Below are positions 15,936 through 23,245 of a DNA stretch of 26,892 nucleotides, piece by piece. The DNA comes from Candidatus Hodarchaeota archaeon (GTDB lineage Archaea; Asgardarchaeota; Heimdallarchaeia; Hodarchaeales; Hodarchaeaceae). The position numbers and the translations under genes were made by a program. The stretch covers positions 1-26,892 of the forward strand of contig JAEOSP010000243.1 in NCBI GenBank assembly GCA_016840305.1. Direction: 5' to 3'. Positions within the stretch are counted from its first letter, which is position 1; each line of letters begins with the position of its first letter. The notes beneath the pieces were generated by a model. That model was not told the origin of the DNA. It saw only the letters and a program-made list of their open reading frames with translations, and did not search any database.

Positions 15936-16406
15936 CTACATTTTAACCAGGGTGTGATTTTCGATGGTCGCACTCTTATTTTGAATGGTTACTTTTTCCA
16001 TAAGGTCGCCGTTTTGTAACTGATCAATTATCTCCACTCCTGAAACTACTTCCCCAAAAATGGTATGTTTCCCATCTAGATGAAGTTGAGGAGCTCTAAC
16101 GAGGAAAAATTGAGAACCGCCAGAATTTTTTCCTGCATGAGCCATACTAACTGAACCTTTCACATGCTTATGCTTTCCACGATTTTTTTCTGTTTCACAG
16201 GGAATTTTGTAACCTGGACCACCCGTACCTGTCCCCTGAGGACAACCACCCTGGGAAACGAAGTTTGGTATGTTTCTATGGAAAGTCAAACCATCATAAA
16301 ATCCTTTTTCTGCTAATGATACAAAATTCTTGACAGTATTTACCACTTCATCGAAAAATTCAATCTTTATTTCCCCATATTTTGTTTTAATTATTGCTTC
16401 GGTCAT
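15936..16406 (-). CDS. ppiB: Cyclophilin-type peptidyl-prolyl cis-trans isomerase
   Basis: This single-domain cyclophilin of 156 aa (159 aa from an upstream GTG at 16415) catalyses cis-trans isomerisation of Xaa-Pro bonds during protein folding in the cytosol. Core residues are present: FHRNIPNFVSQGG with the catalytic Arg (R47 in GTG numbering) and Gln55, then the GTGTGGPGY loop, SMAHAGKNSGGSQFFL and LDGKHTIFGEV. The position of the eukaryotic cyclosporin-binding Trp is His here (HLDGKHT), as in many prokaryotic forms. GTGAT located before ATG 16406 can act as ribosome site, so the ATG is preferred. There is no signal peptide. It shares a terminator with the converging receptor gene. Confidence 0.92.
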   Translation of the reverse strand: MTEAIIKTKYGEIKIEFFDEVVNTVKNFVSLAEKGFYDGLTFHRNIPNFVSQGGCPQGTGTGGPGYKIPCETEKNRGKHKHVKGSVSMAHAGKNSGGSQFFLVRAPQLHLDGKHTIFGEVVSGVEIIDQLQNGDLMEKVTIQNKSATIENHTLVKM

Positions 16407-16579
16407 TTCAATCACTAGTTCTATGTTAATTCACATAATTCTTGTTGTACATACCTACTCTGAAAAGTTAATATAACTATTTTAATAAAAAACAGTGCAC
16501 CATCAGAAGTAGATAAGTAAACTTTGTTTTACTTAAAGCTAAGTGTGTTTCCATATAGTCCTGAGTGTTAGAAGATAAG

Positions 16580-16674
16580 TGAACCCCTTTCTCGAACGAA
16601 TCACTCATCACACGACGGCAGTCATCAGTTATATACCTTGCGAGCACTAGGGGTTCATCAGAAGTTTTCACTTC
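16580..16674 (-). ncRNA. Candidate structured non-coding RNA
   Basis: The gap 16416-16775 has no convincing gene, but 16561-16680 has about 46% G+C by hand count, well above the neighbouring AT-rich spacers. On the minus strand GAACCCC (from 16650-16656) pairs with GGGGTTC (from 16580-16588), and the nested CTCG pairs with CGAG. Just 5' of it GAAGT-GAAA-ACTTC (16661-16674) is a perfect hairpin with a GNRA tetraloop, which exists only on this strand. Three TGATGA motifs are present, but the spacing does not fit a C/D-box guide RNA. The 7-bp outer stem resembles a tRNA acceptor, but no T-arm or anticodon arm can be folded. Class unknown; it could also be a leader of the cyclophilin gene about 175 nt downstream. 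Confidence 0.4.
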
Positions 16675-16805
16675 CCACTCTTTTAATCAATCCGTTTCTT
16701 CGAGTTTTTGTATTGAAAGGAGTTTTTATTAATTGACAGGTTATGAGAAATAAGGAAATCATTAGATTAATATAGTTGAATAACTACCTATTTTTGAGCT
16801 TCACA

Positions 16806-17663
16806 ATGAATTATGTTCTCTTTTTTACTCAATTGGCTCTCACTTTTATTCGATTAATTGGTCTAGGGATCGGTTTAGATTTTTTAATTTCCAGAAAAAA
16901 GAAAAGGTTTCAAGGACAGGTGGCAGGTTGGAGTATATGGACTCTAGCAAGTATCTTACAAATTCTTGCTCAAAATGTAAATGATTTAGCTGTAGCTAAT
17001 ATTCTTGACTTTCTTTTCGCAGTTTGCACATTGTTAGGATCGTTTTTAATTGCAATTAGTATAATAGTGTATTTTCGACCTATTTCAGTAAGACTCATCT
17101 TTCTCTTTACACTCCTATTATTAATATTGCCTTTGATAAGTTATTTCCTGTTTGGGATTGAAATTGCAGTTAATTTTTGTATATTTTTCAGTTTTATTTT
17201 AGTCGGAGGGCTTTATACCATTGGTGTTATGGAAAGTATAAATTTTAGGACCAAAGTTGGTCAATCTGTTAAGTGGTTCTATGCTATAATCGGAACTGTT
17301 ATTATTCAACTAATTGTTTACATTTTTATTACACTTCAAGGGGTAAATCTAGGTGTTTCTTCTGTAGAATTGGAAAATGAAGTATTGGTGGGTATAAATA
17401 ATTCCTTTTCAATCGCTATCTTAGTATTGACTGTTGTACTCCTAATCCACCTAGAGAATTCAAGAATGAATTTGTATAACTATCAATTGAAAGACAAGTA
17501 TAGTCATGACTTAGGAAATATTCTCCAAGTAATGGTTAGTGCCATTCATTTCATTGAAAAAAGAGAAATACCCGCAGAAGAGAGGGAAAAGATAACAGAC
17601 CTGCTTAATCGAAAATCTCAGGAAGTATCTACCTTAATTCAAGAAATACGCAAGATAGAATGA
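16806..17663 (+). CDS. 7TM protein with a histidine-kinase H-box helix and no ATPase domain
   Basis: From ATG 16806 this is 285 aa (295 aa from the TTG at 16776; the numbers here use the longer form). Seven hydrophobic helices fill about 10-230. The tail after the last helix reads KDKYSHDLGNILQVM, which matches the H-box of a sensor kinase dimerisation domain with H244 as candidate phospho-acceptor, and continues as the second helix of a DHp hairpin (EEREKITDLLNRKSQEVSTL). The protein then stops. A catalytic HATPase_c domain (about 120 residues with N, G1 and G2 boxes) is missing, and the converging nitroreductase gene ends only 3 bp away. It may be a truncated kinase, a phosphotransfer or dimerisation partner of another kinase, or a receptor that uses the helix pair only for signalling. 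The first helices resemble generic 7TM sensor modules, with no ligand motif. Confidence 0.75.
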   Translation: MNYVLFFTQLALTFIRLIGLGIGLDFLISRKKKRFQGQVAGWSIWTLASILQILAQNVNDLAVANILDFLFAVCTLLGSFLIAISIIVYFRPISVRLIFLFTLLLLILPLISYFLFGIEIAVNFCIFFSFILVGGLYTIGVMESINFRTKVGQSVKWFYAIIGTVIIQLIVYIFITLQGVNLGVSSVELENEVLVGINNSFSIAILVLTVVLLIHLENSRMNLYNYQLKDKYSHDLGNILQVMVSAIHFIEKREIPAEEREKITDLLNRKSQEVSTLIQEIRKIE

Positions 17664-17666
17664 AAA

Positions 17667-18167
17667 TTAATATTTTTCTTTGTGTAATAATGATTCTAAG
17701 GGTTTACGTTTTGACTCCCGCTCTTGATCTGGGTAACCTACGGATACAAGTGCTAAAACATCTAGATTGTCAGGAATACCGAGTAGACTTTTGATCTTCT
17801 TCTCAAAAGATGCTTTAATGACTCCTGCCCAGCAGGTACCTAATCCTTGAGCATGGGCCATAATCATAAATTGCATTGTTGCCAGGGCTGTATCTGATTG
17901 ATGATATTTAGCGTGAATTGAAGGATTGGTTAGGGGGATAAATACTACAGGACTTTCTGCGACAAATTTTGCATATGGATGAATTTTTGCTAGTTTCTGT
18001 CTTGTTCTATTATCTTTCACAATCATAAATTCCCATGGCTGTTTGTTCGAGGCTGATGGAGCCCATTGAGCTGCTTCCAAACACTTTTGGATCTTTTCTT
18101 CTTCAACAGGTGTAGATTTGTATTTTCTAATGCTTCTTCTACTTTTTAATAATTCTAAAACTTCCAT
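17667..18167 (-). CDS. Nitroreductase-family FMN oxidoreductase
   Basis: This 166-aa protein of the nitroreductase superfamily transfers electrons from NAD(P)H through FMN to nitro-compounds, quinones or flavins. FMN-phosphate residues are in SRRSIRKY (R10, R11, S12). The PSASNKQPWEF block (37-47) and the C-terminal block from GTCWAGV to GIPDNLDVLALVSVGYP are typical. The length fits the short archaeal subfamily. It is the last gene of the minus-strand unit, 19 nt after the threonine dehydratase. AAAGGAAT lies about 10 nt before the ATG. The physiological substrate is unknown. In this family some members deiodinate, some cyclise and some merely detoxify, so no finer call is made. Confidence 0.88.
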   Translation of the reverse strand: MEVLELLKSRRSIRKYKSTPVEEEKIQKCLEAAQWAPSASNKQPWEFMIVKDNRTRQKLAKIHPYAKFVAESPVVFIPLTNPSIHAKYHQSDTALATMQFMIMAHAQGLGTCWAGVIKASFEKKIKSLLGIPDNLDVLALVSVGYPDQERESKRKPLESLLHKEKY

Positions 18168-18186
18168 GTTTGGTTATTCCTTTCTT

Positions 18187-19164
18187 TTATTGTATGACGT
18201 TCCACTGTTGTAGTTCGCGAAGGGATACATTTGCACCACATAGGACTAGACATATTCGTTTAAATGATGAAATATCAAATTTTTTATTGAGAATTGCGGC
18301 GATTATACACGCAGTAGCTGGTTCCACTAGAATCTTCTCTTCTTCGAGTAAGAACTTCATTGCTTTCAAAGTTTCTTTGTCTGTCACAGTTTGCATATCA
18401 TTTACATTTGCCTTTATTCTTAATAGGGTTGTTTCAGTTGTTTCCTGTGCTCCAAGCGTTTTTGCGATGCTAGTAATTGCAGGAATTCTAACGATTTCAC
18501 CTGCACGGTAACTTTGAGTGACTGCGTCTGCTCCTACAGTTTCTACTCCATAAATATGAACCTCAGGCTTCATTTGACGAGCTATCATCCCTATTCCACT
18601 TATTAATCCACCGCCTCCAACTGAAACAAAAATTGCATCTATATCAGATCTATCATTCAACATTTCGACCGCTATTGTTCCTTGTCCCCTAACAACTGCT
18701 GTATCATCAAATGCGTGGACATAGGGCAGTCCTATTTCCTCTGCGTATTGCTGTGCTTGCTTATCAGCTTCATCCCAAGATGAACCATGTAGTACGGGAT
18801 TCCCTCCCCAAAATTTAATTGATTCTATTATTTCCTCTGTTGTATTTGTGGGAAGATAGACGATTGCTGGGATTTTTAGTTCATTACTTATATAAGAAAC
18901 AGCTAATCCGTGATTACCCCCACTAGCTGTTACAACTCCTTCCTCACAATGTTCTAGTGATAGTAATTTTGAACAAGCCCCTCTTACTTTGAATGATCTT
19001 GTTGGTTGAAGATATTCTAGCTTATAATAGACTTCTTTATCTATTAGAGCTTCTAATGCGTACCCTCGGATCATTGGAGTCCTCATTACATAAGGTCTGA
19101 TCTTTGATAGTGTATCATTTGCATCCTGTAGCGTAAGACCTTTGTAGAAATTAGCATTTGTCAT
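18187..19164 (-). CDS. ilvA: Threonine/serine dehydratase (PLP, fold type II)
   Basis: This 325-aa PLP enzyme of the tryptophan-synthase-beta fold would deaminate threonine to 2-oxobutanoate (first step of isoleucine synthesis or threonine breakdown) or serine to pyruvate. The PLP lysine is K59 in RSFKVRGA. SGGNHG (near 82) binds substrate and PLP phosphate, and the Gly-rich GGGGLISG (near 189) grips the phosphate. The C-terminal LCGANVS carries the residue that contacts the pyridine ring. There is no ACT regulatory domain, so it is the short, catabolic or serine-racemase-like form. The gene lies between a 2-hydroxyacyl-CoA dehydratase activator (14 nt upstream) and a nitroreductase (19 nt downstream), suggesting an operon. 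The link of threonine-derived 2-oxobutanoate to 2-hydroxyacyl-CoA chemistry is a plausible but untested idea. Confidence 0.88.
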   Translation of the reverse strand: MTNANFYKGLTLQDANDTLSKIRPYVMRTPMIRGYALEALIDKEVYYKLEYLQPTRSFKVRGACSKLLSLEHCEEGVVTASGGNHGLAVSYISNELKIPAIVYLPTNTTEEIIESIKFWGGNPVLHGSSWDEADKQAQQYAEEIGLPYVHAFDDTAVVRGQGTIAVEMLNDRSDIDAIFVSVGGGGLISGIGMIARQMKPEVHIYGVETVGADAVTQSYRAGEIVRIPAITSIAKTLGAQETTETTLLRIKANVNDMQTVTDKETLKAMKFLLEEEKILVEPATACIIAAILNKKFDISSFKRICLVLCGANVSLRELQQWNVIQ

Positions 19165-19178
19165 ATATGACCCTTTCC

Positions 19179-19958
19179 TTACACATATTTTTGAGCTAAC
19201 AGTGCTGCTCCAATTGCTCCATTTAGTTGAGGATTATCAGGAATAATTATTTCAAGTCCAAGAGATTTTTCTAATAGAACTTTGACTGCTGGATTCAATG
19301 CTACCCCTCCAGTTAAAGCAACATTAGGTTCGATACCTACTCGTGCACTTAAGGCTACAATTTTATTTACAATAGCTTTGTGAATACCTCCTATGATATC
19401 ATTACGATTTGCACCCTGATTTAATCGAGAAATTACTTCTGATTCGGCAAATACAGTACATGTACTTGATATCTTACTTGGAGATGAAGATTTCAGTCCA
19501 AATTCCCCAAATTCTTCGATTGATACTTCTAAGGCGTTGGCCATAACTTCCAGAAATCTTCCTGACCCTGCAGAGCATTTATCATTCATTTCAAAATCTT
19601 GGACTTGACCTTGATTATTAATTCTAATAACTTTTGAATCCTGTCCTCCAACATCAATGATTGTTTGAATTGTTGGATTAGAATGATGAGCTCCAATAGC
19701 ATGACAAGTGATTTCTGTCACTGATTTATGCGATTCTGTTACTAATTTCCGTCCATAACCTGTAGCAATGATGAAATCCAGTGAGTCAGTTTTAAAGTAC
19801 TTTTTTGCATCAATCAATAAGCTCTTAGCAACATTACCAGGTGCATATCCCACATTTTTTAGCGAAGAGAATCGATCAATGATTTTATCCCCCTGAAATT
19901 TGAACACGACTATTTTTCCTGTTAAAGAACCGATATCAATTCCAGCTAATAGTTTCAT
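19179..19958 (-). CDS. hgdC: 2-hydroxyacyl-CoA dehydratase activator, BadF/HgdC family ATPase
   Basis: From the ATG at 19958 this is a 259-aa ASKHA-fold ATPase, the usual length of HgdC-type activators. The homodimer holds one [4Fe-4S] cluster and uses ATP to push a single electron into a partner dehydratase. Seen: the ATP phosphate loop GIDIGSLTGK (6-15), TGYGR (66-70), DVGGQDSK (102-109), the cluster ligands C128 in KCSAGSGRF and C167 in STCTVFAESEV, and the adenosine motif ALTGGVALNPA (214-224). The frame is open to 20003, but that would overlap the upstream gene; GGA about 8 nt before ATG 19958 supports the shorter form. No dehydratase subunits (HgdA/B type) lie in the window. Partner possibilities are a distant dehydratase, a benzoyl-CoA-reductase-like protein, or an orphan redox role. 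Confidence 0.9.
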   Translation of the reverse strand: MKLLAGIDIGSLTGKIVVFKFQGDKIIDRFSSLKNVGYAPGNVAKSLLIDAKKYFKTDSLDFIIATGYGRKLVTESHKSVTEITCHAIGAHHSNPTIQTIIDVGGQDSKVIRINNQGQVQDFEMNDKCSAGSGRFLEVMANALEVSIEEFGEFGLKSSSPSKISSTCTVFAESEVISRLNQGANRNDIIGGIHKAIVNKIVALSARVGIEPNVALTGGVALNPAVKVLLEKSLGLEIIIPDNPQLNGAIGAALLAQKYV

Positions 19959-19980
19959 TATATTATATTCCAGCAAGTGA

Positions 19981-21963
19981 CTAACAATAAACACATTTGT
20001 CATTAGATTGTATATGTTTCAAACAATACCATTTCTGGCACTTAGGACATTGTTTAAAGTATGAATAATAGTCAATCTGATCGTTAGACTGATTGTAAAC
20101 TTTTTTACGCAAATCATTGATGATAAAATCGCGTTGAGTATTAGAAACTAATAGACGATCAAGATCGTTTAGAAATGTGTAAGAATCAAGTGAATCACCC
20201 TCTTCCTCTGATCTAGCAATTGAACGTAATTTTTTAAATATTTGTTCGATTTCAGAATTATTTATCTCCCAACCGCCTGGAAAAGAATCAGTTAACTCCA
20301 AAGCTTTCCCAAAATAGATAAGTTGATTCCATCTATTTATATCATCATCATAGTAATATAAAAATTTTTCACAACCAATCACACCACACTTGAACAATAG
20401 TGATGACTTCTTAATTACTGAATTATACTTTATAGTACTAGGGAGGGGGATTATCTTAAGTAATATCCTGTATGCGTTAAGAATATCGGTATATAATTTG
20501 TTTGCAGCTGCAGTAATTGATGATCGAAGATTCGTGAATTTCTCGATTTGTTGATCAAGTCTGACTTTTAAATCTTGCAAGTATTCATCATTTTCTTGGC
20601 TTTCAGTTACTTGGTTTTGTAATATAGATATAGTCTTTACTGATTTTTCTAATTGACCACTCAAAATCCTTAAATCTGTAGATAAGAGGAATAGTGAATC
20701 TGTATCGGAAAGTGATTGCAATACCTGAAATTCAGACAATGCTTCTGATATAATCTCTGGTTTGTCAGAAGAAGTAACATGAATAGGAATTTTCTTGAGA
20801 AAATCCTCAATCGGTAGAAATAAATCGCTTATTTGACCTTGCACATTCTTAATAATCAGCTTTTCATCATCGGAGGTTGTACTATCCGATTGTAGTACTA
20901 ATATCTCCTTCCCAGTAAGTTTTTCTCTTCCTATTCTTCCATTAATTGCACCAGTTGAAATTAGATATTCCAGAGCAATGTGCAAAACCTCTGAAGGTAG
21001 CTTCATCCGCTTTCGAAGATATCCTACAGATATCTCATTAGCTCCAAAATTACGGGAAACAGCTAGAATTTCATTTACTAATGAATCTATGGTCTCTGCA
21101 TCGAAAATATTTAATGTTAGCATTTCTTCCTCCGTGATCTCCCCTATAAATTCCTGACGAATCTCTGTTAAGATTTTTTCACGCTCAGGATCCGCTCTAT
21201 CTGACACAAATGCATTGAATAGATTTGGATCAGTAATACTATTGTATAACGTCATAAGCTCCTCTTCAATGCTCGTAGTTGTAGTTTCATTTCGCTGTGT
21301 AACTGCTAAAGCCAGATCTTTGCTCGGATTGTAAAAAACATTGAGTATTAAGCCATTATTCCCATGAAGTATACAATTTGAGGCATTCGCAGATACTTCC
21401 ATATCCATTCGTTCAACCAAGGATAATAGCGAAGTAATCGATATAGCGAAAAGAAAGTCATCAACAGATTGTTCTTCCGAAATCAACCAGATAGGATAAC
21501 CTTCTGATGCAACAAGGCCCATGATATTATAATTTTGTTTATACTCGATTTCTACTACGTATTTCATTATATTTTGCATAGTTTCATTTATATCGATCGA
21601 TATATCATGGATGAAAGAAAGAAGAATCGAATTTGGACTTGGTGCTAATGATTTAACCGTAATCGCCTGTGAACGACCTGTTATTGTCAATGTTTTCCAT
21701 TGATTTATCCGTAGCTCATTTGTCAAGATTTGATTCAAAAATGCCCAAGATTGGTCAAAAGCTTTGAATTGTTTATCATCAATCGATCTTTTGTTTACTA
21801 AAACCGATGACTGACCCTCCTCCGTGTTAAATAGATATACAGAATTGATTCCTTGGTCAGTGGATTCATTCAAAAATTGATGAATTGCTTTTTCCAGGAT
21901 TTCAAACCAATGTGAGGAATTCAGAATATCCACCTGTTTTTCAAATGCTTGTTTTAAGTACAT
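19981..21963 (-). CDS. Multidomain protein: two roadblock-like domains, winged helix, coiled coil, zinc finger
   Basis: This is a 660-aa soluble protein. Residues about 10-125 form a first longin/roadblock-like alpha/beta unit. Residues about 132-225 form a clearer roadblock/LC7 domain (NIMGLVASEGYPIWLIS, then ITSLLSLVERMDME, then LHGNNGLILNVFY). An acidic helical linker leads to a winged helix at about 300-355 (ISVGYLRKRMKLPSEVLHIA, LEYLISTGAINGRI). A coiled coil covers about 415-500. The C-terminus holds CGVIGC (526-531) and a treble-clef/RING-like Cys/His set: C639, C642, C647, H650, C657, C660. No enzymatic motif is seen. Roadblock domains bind small GTPases or assemble as dimers on scaffolds, so this looks like a scaffold or ligase-like adaptor. 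It starts 23 nt inside the end of the single-domain roadblock gene, so the two are translationally coupled. Eukaryotic-like ubiquitin or UFM1-type adaptor roles are speculation. Confidence 0.8.
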   Translation of the reverse strand: MYLKQAFEKQVDILNSSHWFEILEKAIHQFLNESTDQGINSVYLFNTEEGQSSVLVNKRSIDDKQFKAFDQSWAFLNQILTNELRINQWKTLTITGRSQAITVKSLAPSPNSILLSFIHDISIDINETMQNIMKYVVEIEYKQNYNIMGLVASEGYPIWLISEEQSVDDFLFAISITSLLSLVERMDMEVSANASNCILHGNNGLILNVFYNPSKDLALAVTQRNETTTTSIEEELMTLYNSITDPNLFNAFVSDRADPEREKILTEIRQEFIGEITEEEMLTLNIFDAETIDSLVNEILAVSRNFGANEISVGYLRKRMKLPSEVLHIALEYLISTGAINGRIGREKLTGKEILVLQSDSTTSDDEKLIIKNVQGQISDLFLPIEDFLKKIPIHVTSSDKPEIISEALSEFQVLQSLSDTDSLFLLSTDLRILSGQLEKSVKTISILQNQVTESQENDEYLQDLKVRLDQQIEKFTNLRSSITAAANKLYTDILNAYRILLKIIPLPSTIKYNSVIKKSSLLFKCGVIGCEKFLYYYDDDINRWNQLIYFGKALELTDSFPGGWEINNSEIEQIFKKLRSIARSEEEGDSLDSYTFLNDLDRLLVSNTQRDFIINDLRKKVYNQSNDQIDYYSYFKQCPKCQKWYCLKHIQSNDKCVYC

Positions 21964-22327
21964 TAGTTAATTTGTCTGCAAGCAAATTTGCACTTCCACT
22001 AGGTTCTGTGATTACTAGAATAATTACCTTTTCAGATATAGAAATTGCAATGTCTCGCGATTCACCCTGAATATGGATTAAGCGGACTGATTCTTGGCTT
22101 AAAGTAGATAATGTCCTATCACCAAGTGATGTACTGGCTCCTGCAAGCGCAGAGTAACGGTTTGTAATACCATCATCCTTAATTTCTTCTATCGCACCAG
22201 AATTCACATCTCGCTCGAGAAGTATTATTGGTAAACCCTCTGGAGTGCTTAATGATATCATAAGTACTTGAGAATTCTGTTCAAATACTTCAATCAGGAT
22301 AGATTTGACGTTTGCGGTTTCTTCCAA
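21941..22327 (-). CDS. Roadblock/LC7-domain protein
   Basis: This 128-aa protein is almost entirely one roadblock/LC7 domain: helix 1 (VKSILIEVFEQ), strand (VLMISLSTPEGLPIILLER), helix (GITNRYSALAGASTSLGDRTLSTLS), then the strand pair SVRLIHIQGESRDIAISISEKVIILVIT, and a final helix (SANLLADKLTNVLKT). In bacteria and archaea such proteins (MglB-like) regulate small Ras-like GTPases; in eukaryotes they appear in dynein light chains and Ragulator. The start is TTG, with GAGGT (22333-22337) 5 nt upstream. It overlaps the next gene by 23 nt and follows the wHTH-ended gene by 86 nt. A heterodimer with the roadblock part of the 660-aa protein is the simplest model. Confidence 0.85.
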   Translation of the reverse strand: MEETANVKSILIEVFEQNSQVLMISLSTPEGLPIILLERDVNSGAIEEIKDDGITNRYSALAGASTSLGDRTLSTLSQESVRLIHIQGESRDIAISISEKVIILVITEPSGSANLLADKLTNVLKTSI

Positions 22328-22413
22328 TGCAAGACCTCTAAAATCCTCTCAAGAAGAAAGAAGATAGGAAGATTATTTGTCTTGCGAAAATCACTAGTTT
22401 AATGCTTTTGGCC

Positions 22414-22974
22414 CTAGTTGAAACTCCAAAGTGTGTAAGTTGTACCAGAGCTGGTATGGACCGCTGATTCCGTACTGATCTTATTCTCTTCAACAAGCTT
22501 TTCTAAAGTCTCTATAAGGAAATCGTTATCAATTTCGGTTCTTTTTGTCCGAAGTGATTGCATAATTCTAGTTTTTGATAGTTTTTGACCTTTAAACTGT
22601 GATAACAAAAGATTAGATAATTCTGTTATTGATAAACCTTTGTTACCATTGTTAAATGTCATATTTTCCTCTATTGAGGATGAAGAATTCTCAGACATGA
22701 ATTCAGAATTTTGTTTCCGCCCTTCAAGAATGAATGATGAAAGATAGCTAGCAAGAAGGGTAGTAGATCCATCACATGGAAGTCTCAATGCTTTTCCATA
22801 CGTAACCTGCTTCTCTTCATTTATTCTTGCTTCTTGGATTTCAATGGACGCTCTTGTTTTTCCCCATTGAGGATGAATTGATGGTGGCCATAATTTTACA
22901 TAAATACTTCTCTTAGGAGAAATTCTTATTTTCTCAATATTTGAGGGGCCTGTACTTTTTTGTTCATTCAACAA
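22414..22974 (-). CDS. Unknown protein with a C-terminal winged-helix-like domain
   Basis: The family is not recognised. This 186-aa protein has a beta-rich N-terminal third (RISPKRSIYVKLWPPS near 17-32, then ASIEIQEARI and YGKALRLPCDGSTTLL near 64-73) and a low-complexity Ser/Glu/Asn linker (about 88-112). The C-terminal region of about 113-186 looks like a winged helix (ITELSNLLLSQFKG, KTRIMQSLRTKR, IETLEKLVEENKIS, and a wing ending in TYTLWSF). It is the first gene of the operon that continues with two roadblock-containing proteins, so a role in the same complex is inferred. It starts at TTG 22974 or at the next TTG (22971); the GGTGA at 22978-22982 favours the second by spacing. Confidence 0.7.
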   Translation of the reverse strand: MLNEQKSTGPSNIEKIRISPKRSIYVKLWPPSIHPQWGKTRASIEIQEARINEEKQVTYGKALRLPCDGSTTLLASYLSSFILEGRKQNSEFMSENSSSSIEENMTFNNGNKGLSITELSNLLLSQFKGQKLSKTRIMQSLRTKRTEIDNDFLIETLEKLVEENKISTESAVHTSSGTTYTLWSFN

Positions 22975-22977
22975 ACT

Positions 22978-23013
22978 TCACCATCCTTTTCAGCATTTTT
23001 GCCTTATATAAGG
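22978..23013 (-). promoter_or_regulatory. Promoter of the roadblock operon, with TATA palindrome
   Basis: CCTTATATAAGG (23002-23013) is a perfect 12-bp palindrome and a strong TATA box. A start about 27 nt downstream falls near 22980, at the GGTGA ribosome site (22978-22982), so the leader is very short. Confidence 0.55.
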
Positions 23014-23190
23014 ATGATTATGGGTTGAATAGAAATTAAAATTAGTTAATGACTCATTTATTAATAATTCTCGCTAAGGAATTGGATTATATTGTAATAG
23101 ACTAATTGAGATATCCTTTCAAGTTATCTTATGCAATATCTTCTGGAGTTCTCATTCAATTGATGCGATAAAGTGCATTTGTCACTATAC

Positions 23191-23236
23191 TTTTAATAGA
23201 GAAATGCTTAGTAAGATATACAACTTGAGATGAGGT
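23191..23236 (+). promoter_or_regulatory. Promoter and ribosome site of the FtsX-like permease gene
   Basis: TTTTAATA (23191-23198) is TATA-like and predicts a start near 23220. GAGGT (23232-23236) lies 9 nt before the TTG start at 23246. The promoter is divergent from the roadblock operon; the 271 bp between both starts shows no other clear element. Confidence 0.45.
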
Positions 23237-23245
23237 TTCTAAATT

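Noticed and set aside
16580..16656. tRNA gene suggested by the perfect 7-bp terminal stem GAACCCC/GGGGTTC
   Set aside because: No T-arm of 5-7-5 form, D-arm or anticodon arm could be folded between the stems.
16477..16671. 64-codon minus-strand open frame in the spacer before the cyclophilin gene
   Set aside because: It coincides with the foldable GC-rich island, has no ribosome site and does not read like a protein; a structured RNA explains it better.
16580..16674. C/D-box guide RNA suggested by three TGATGA motifs
   Set aside because: Spacing between C-like boxes (33 and 17 nt) and the lack of properly placed CTGA boxes do not fit.
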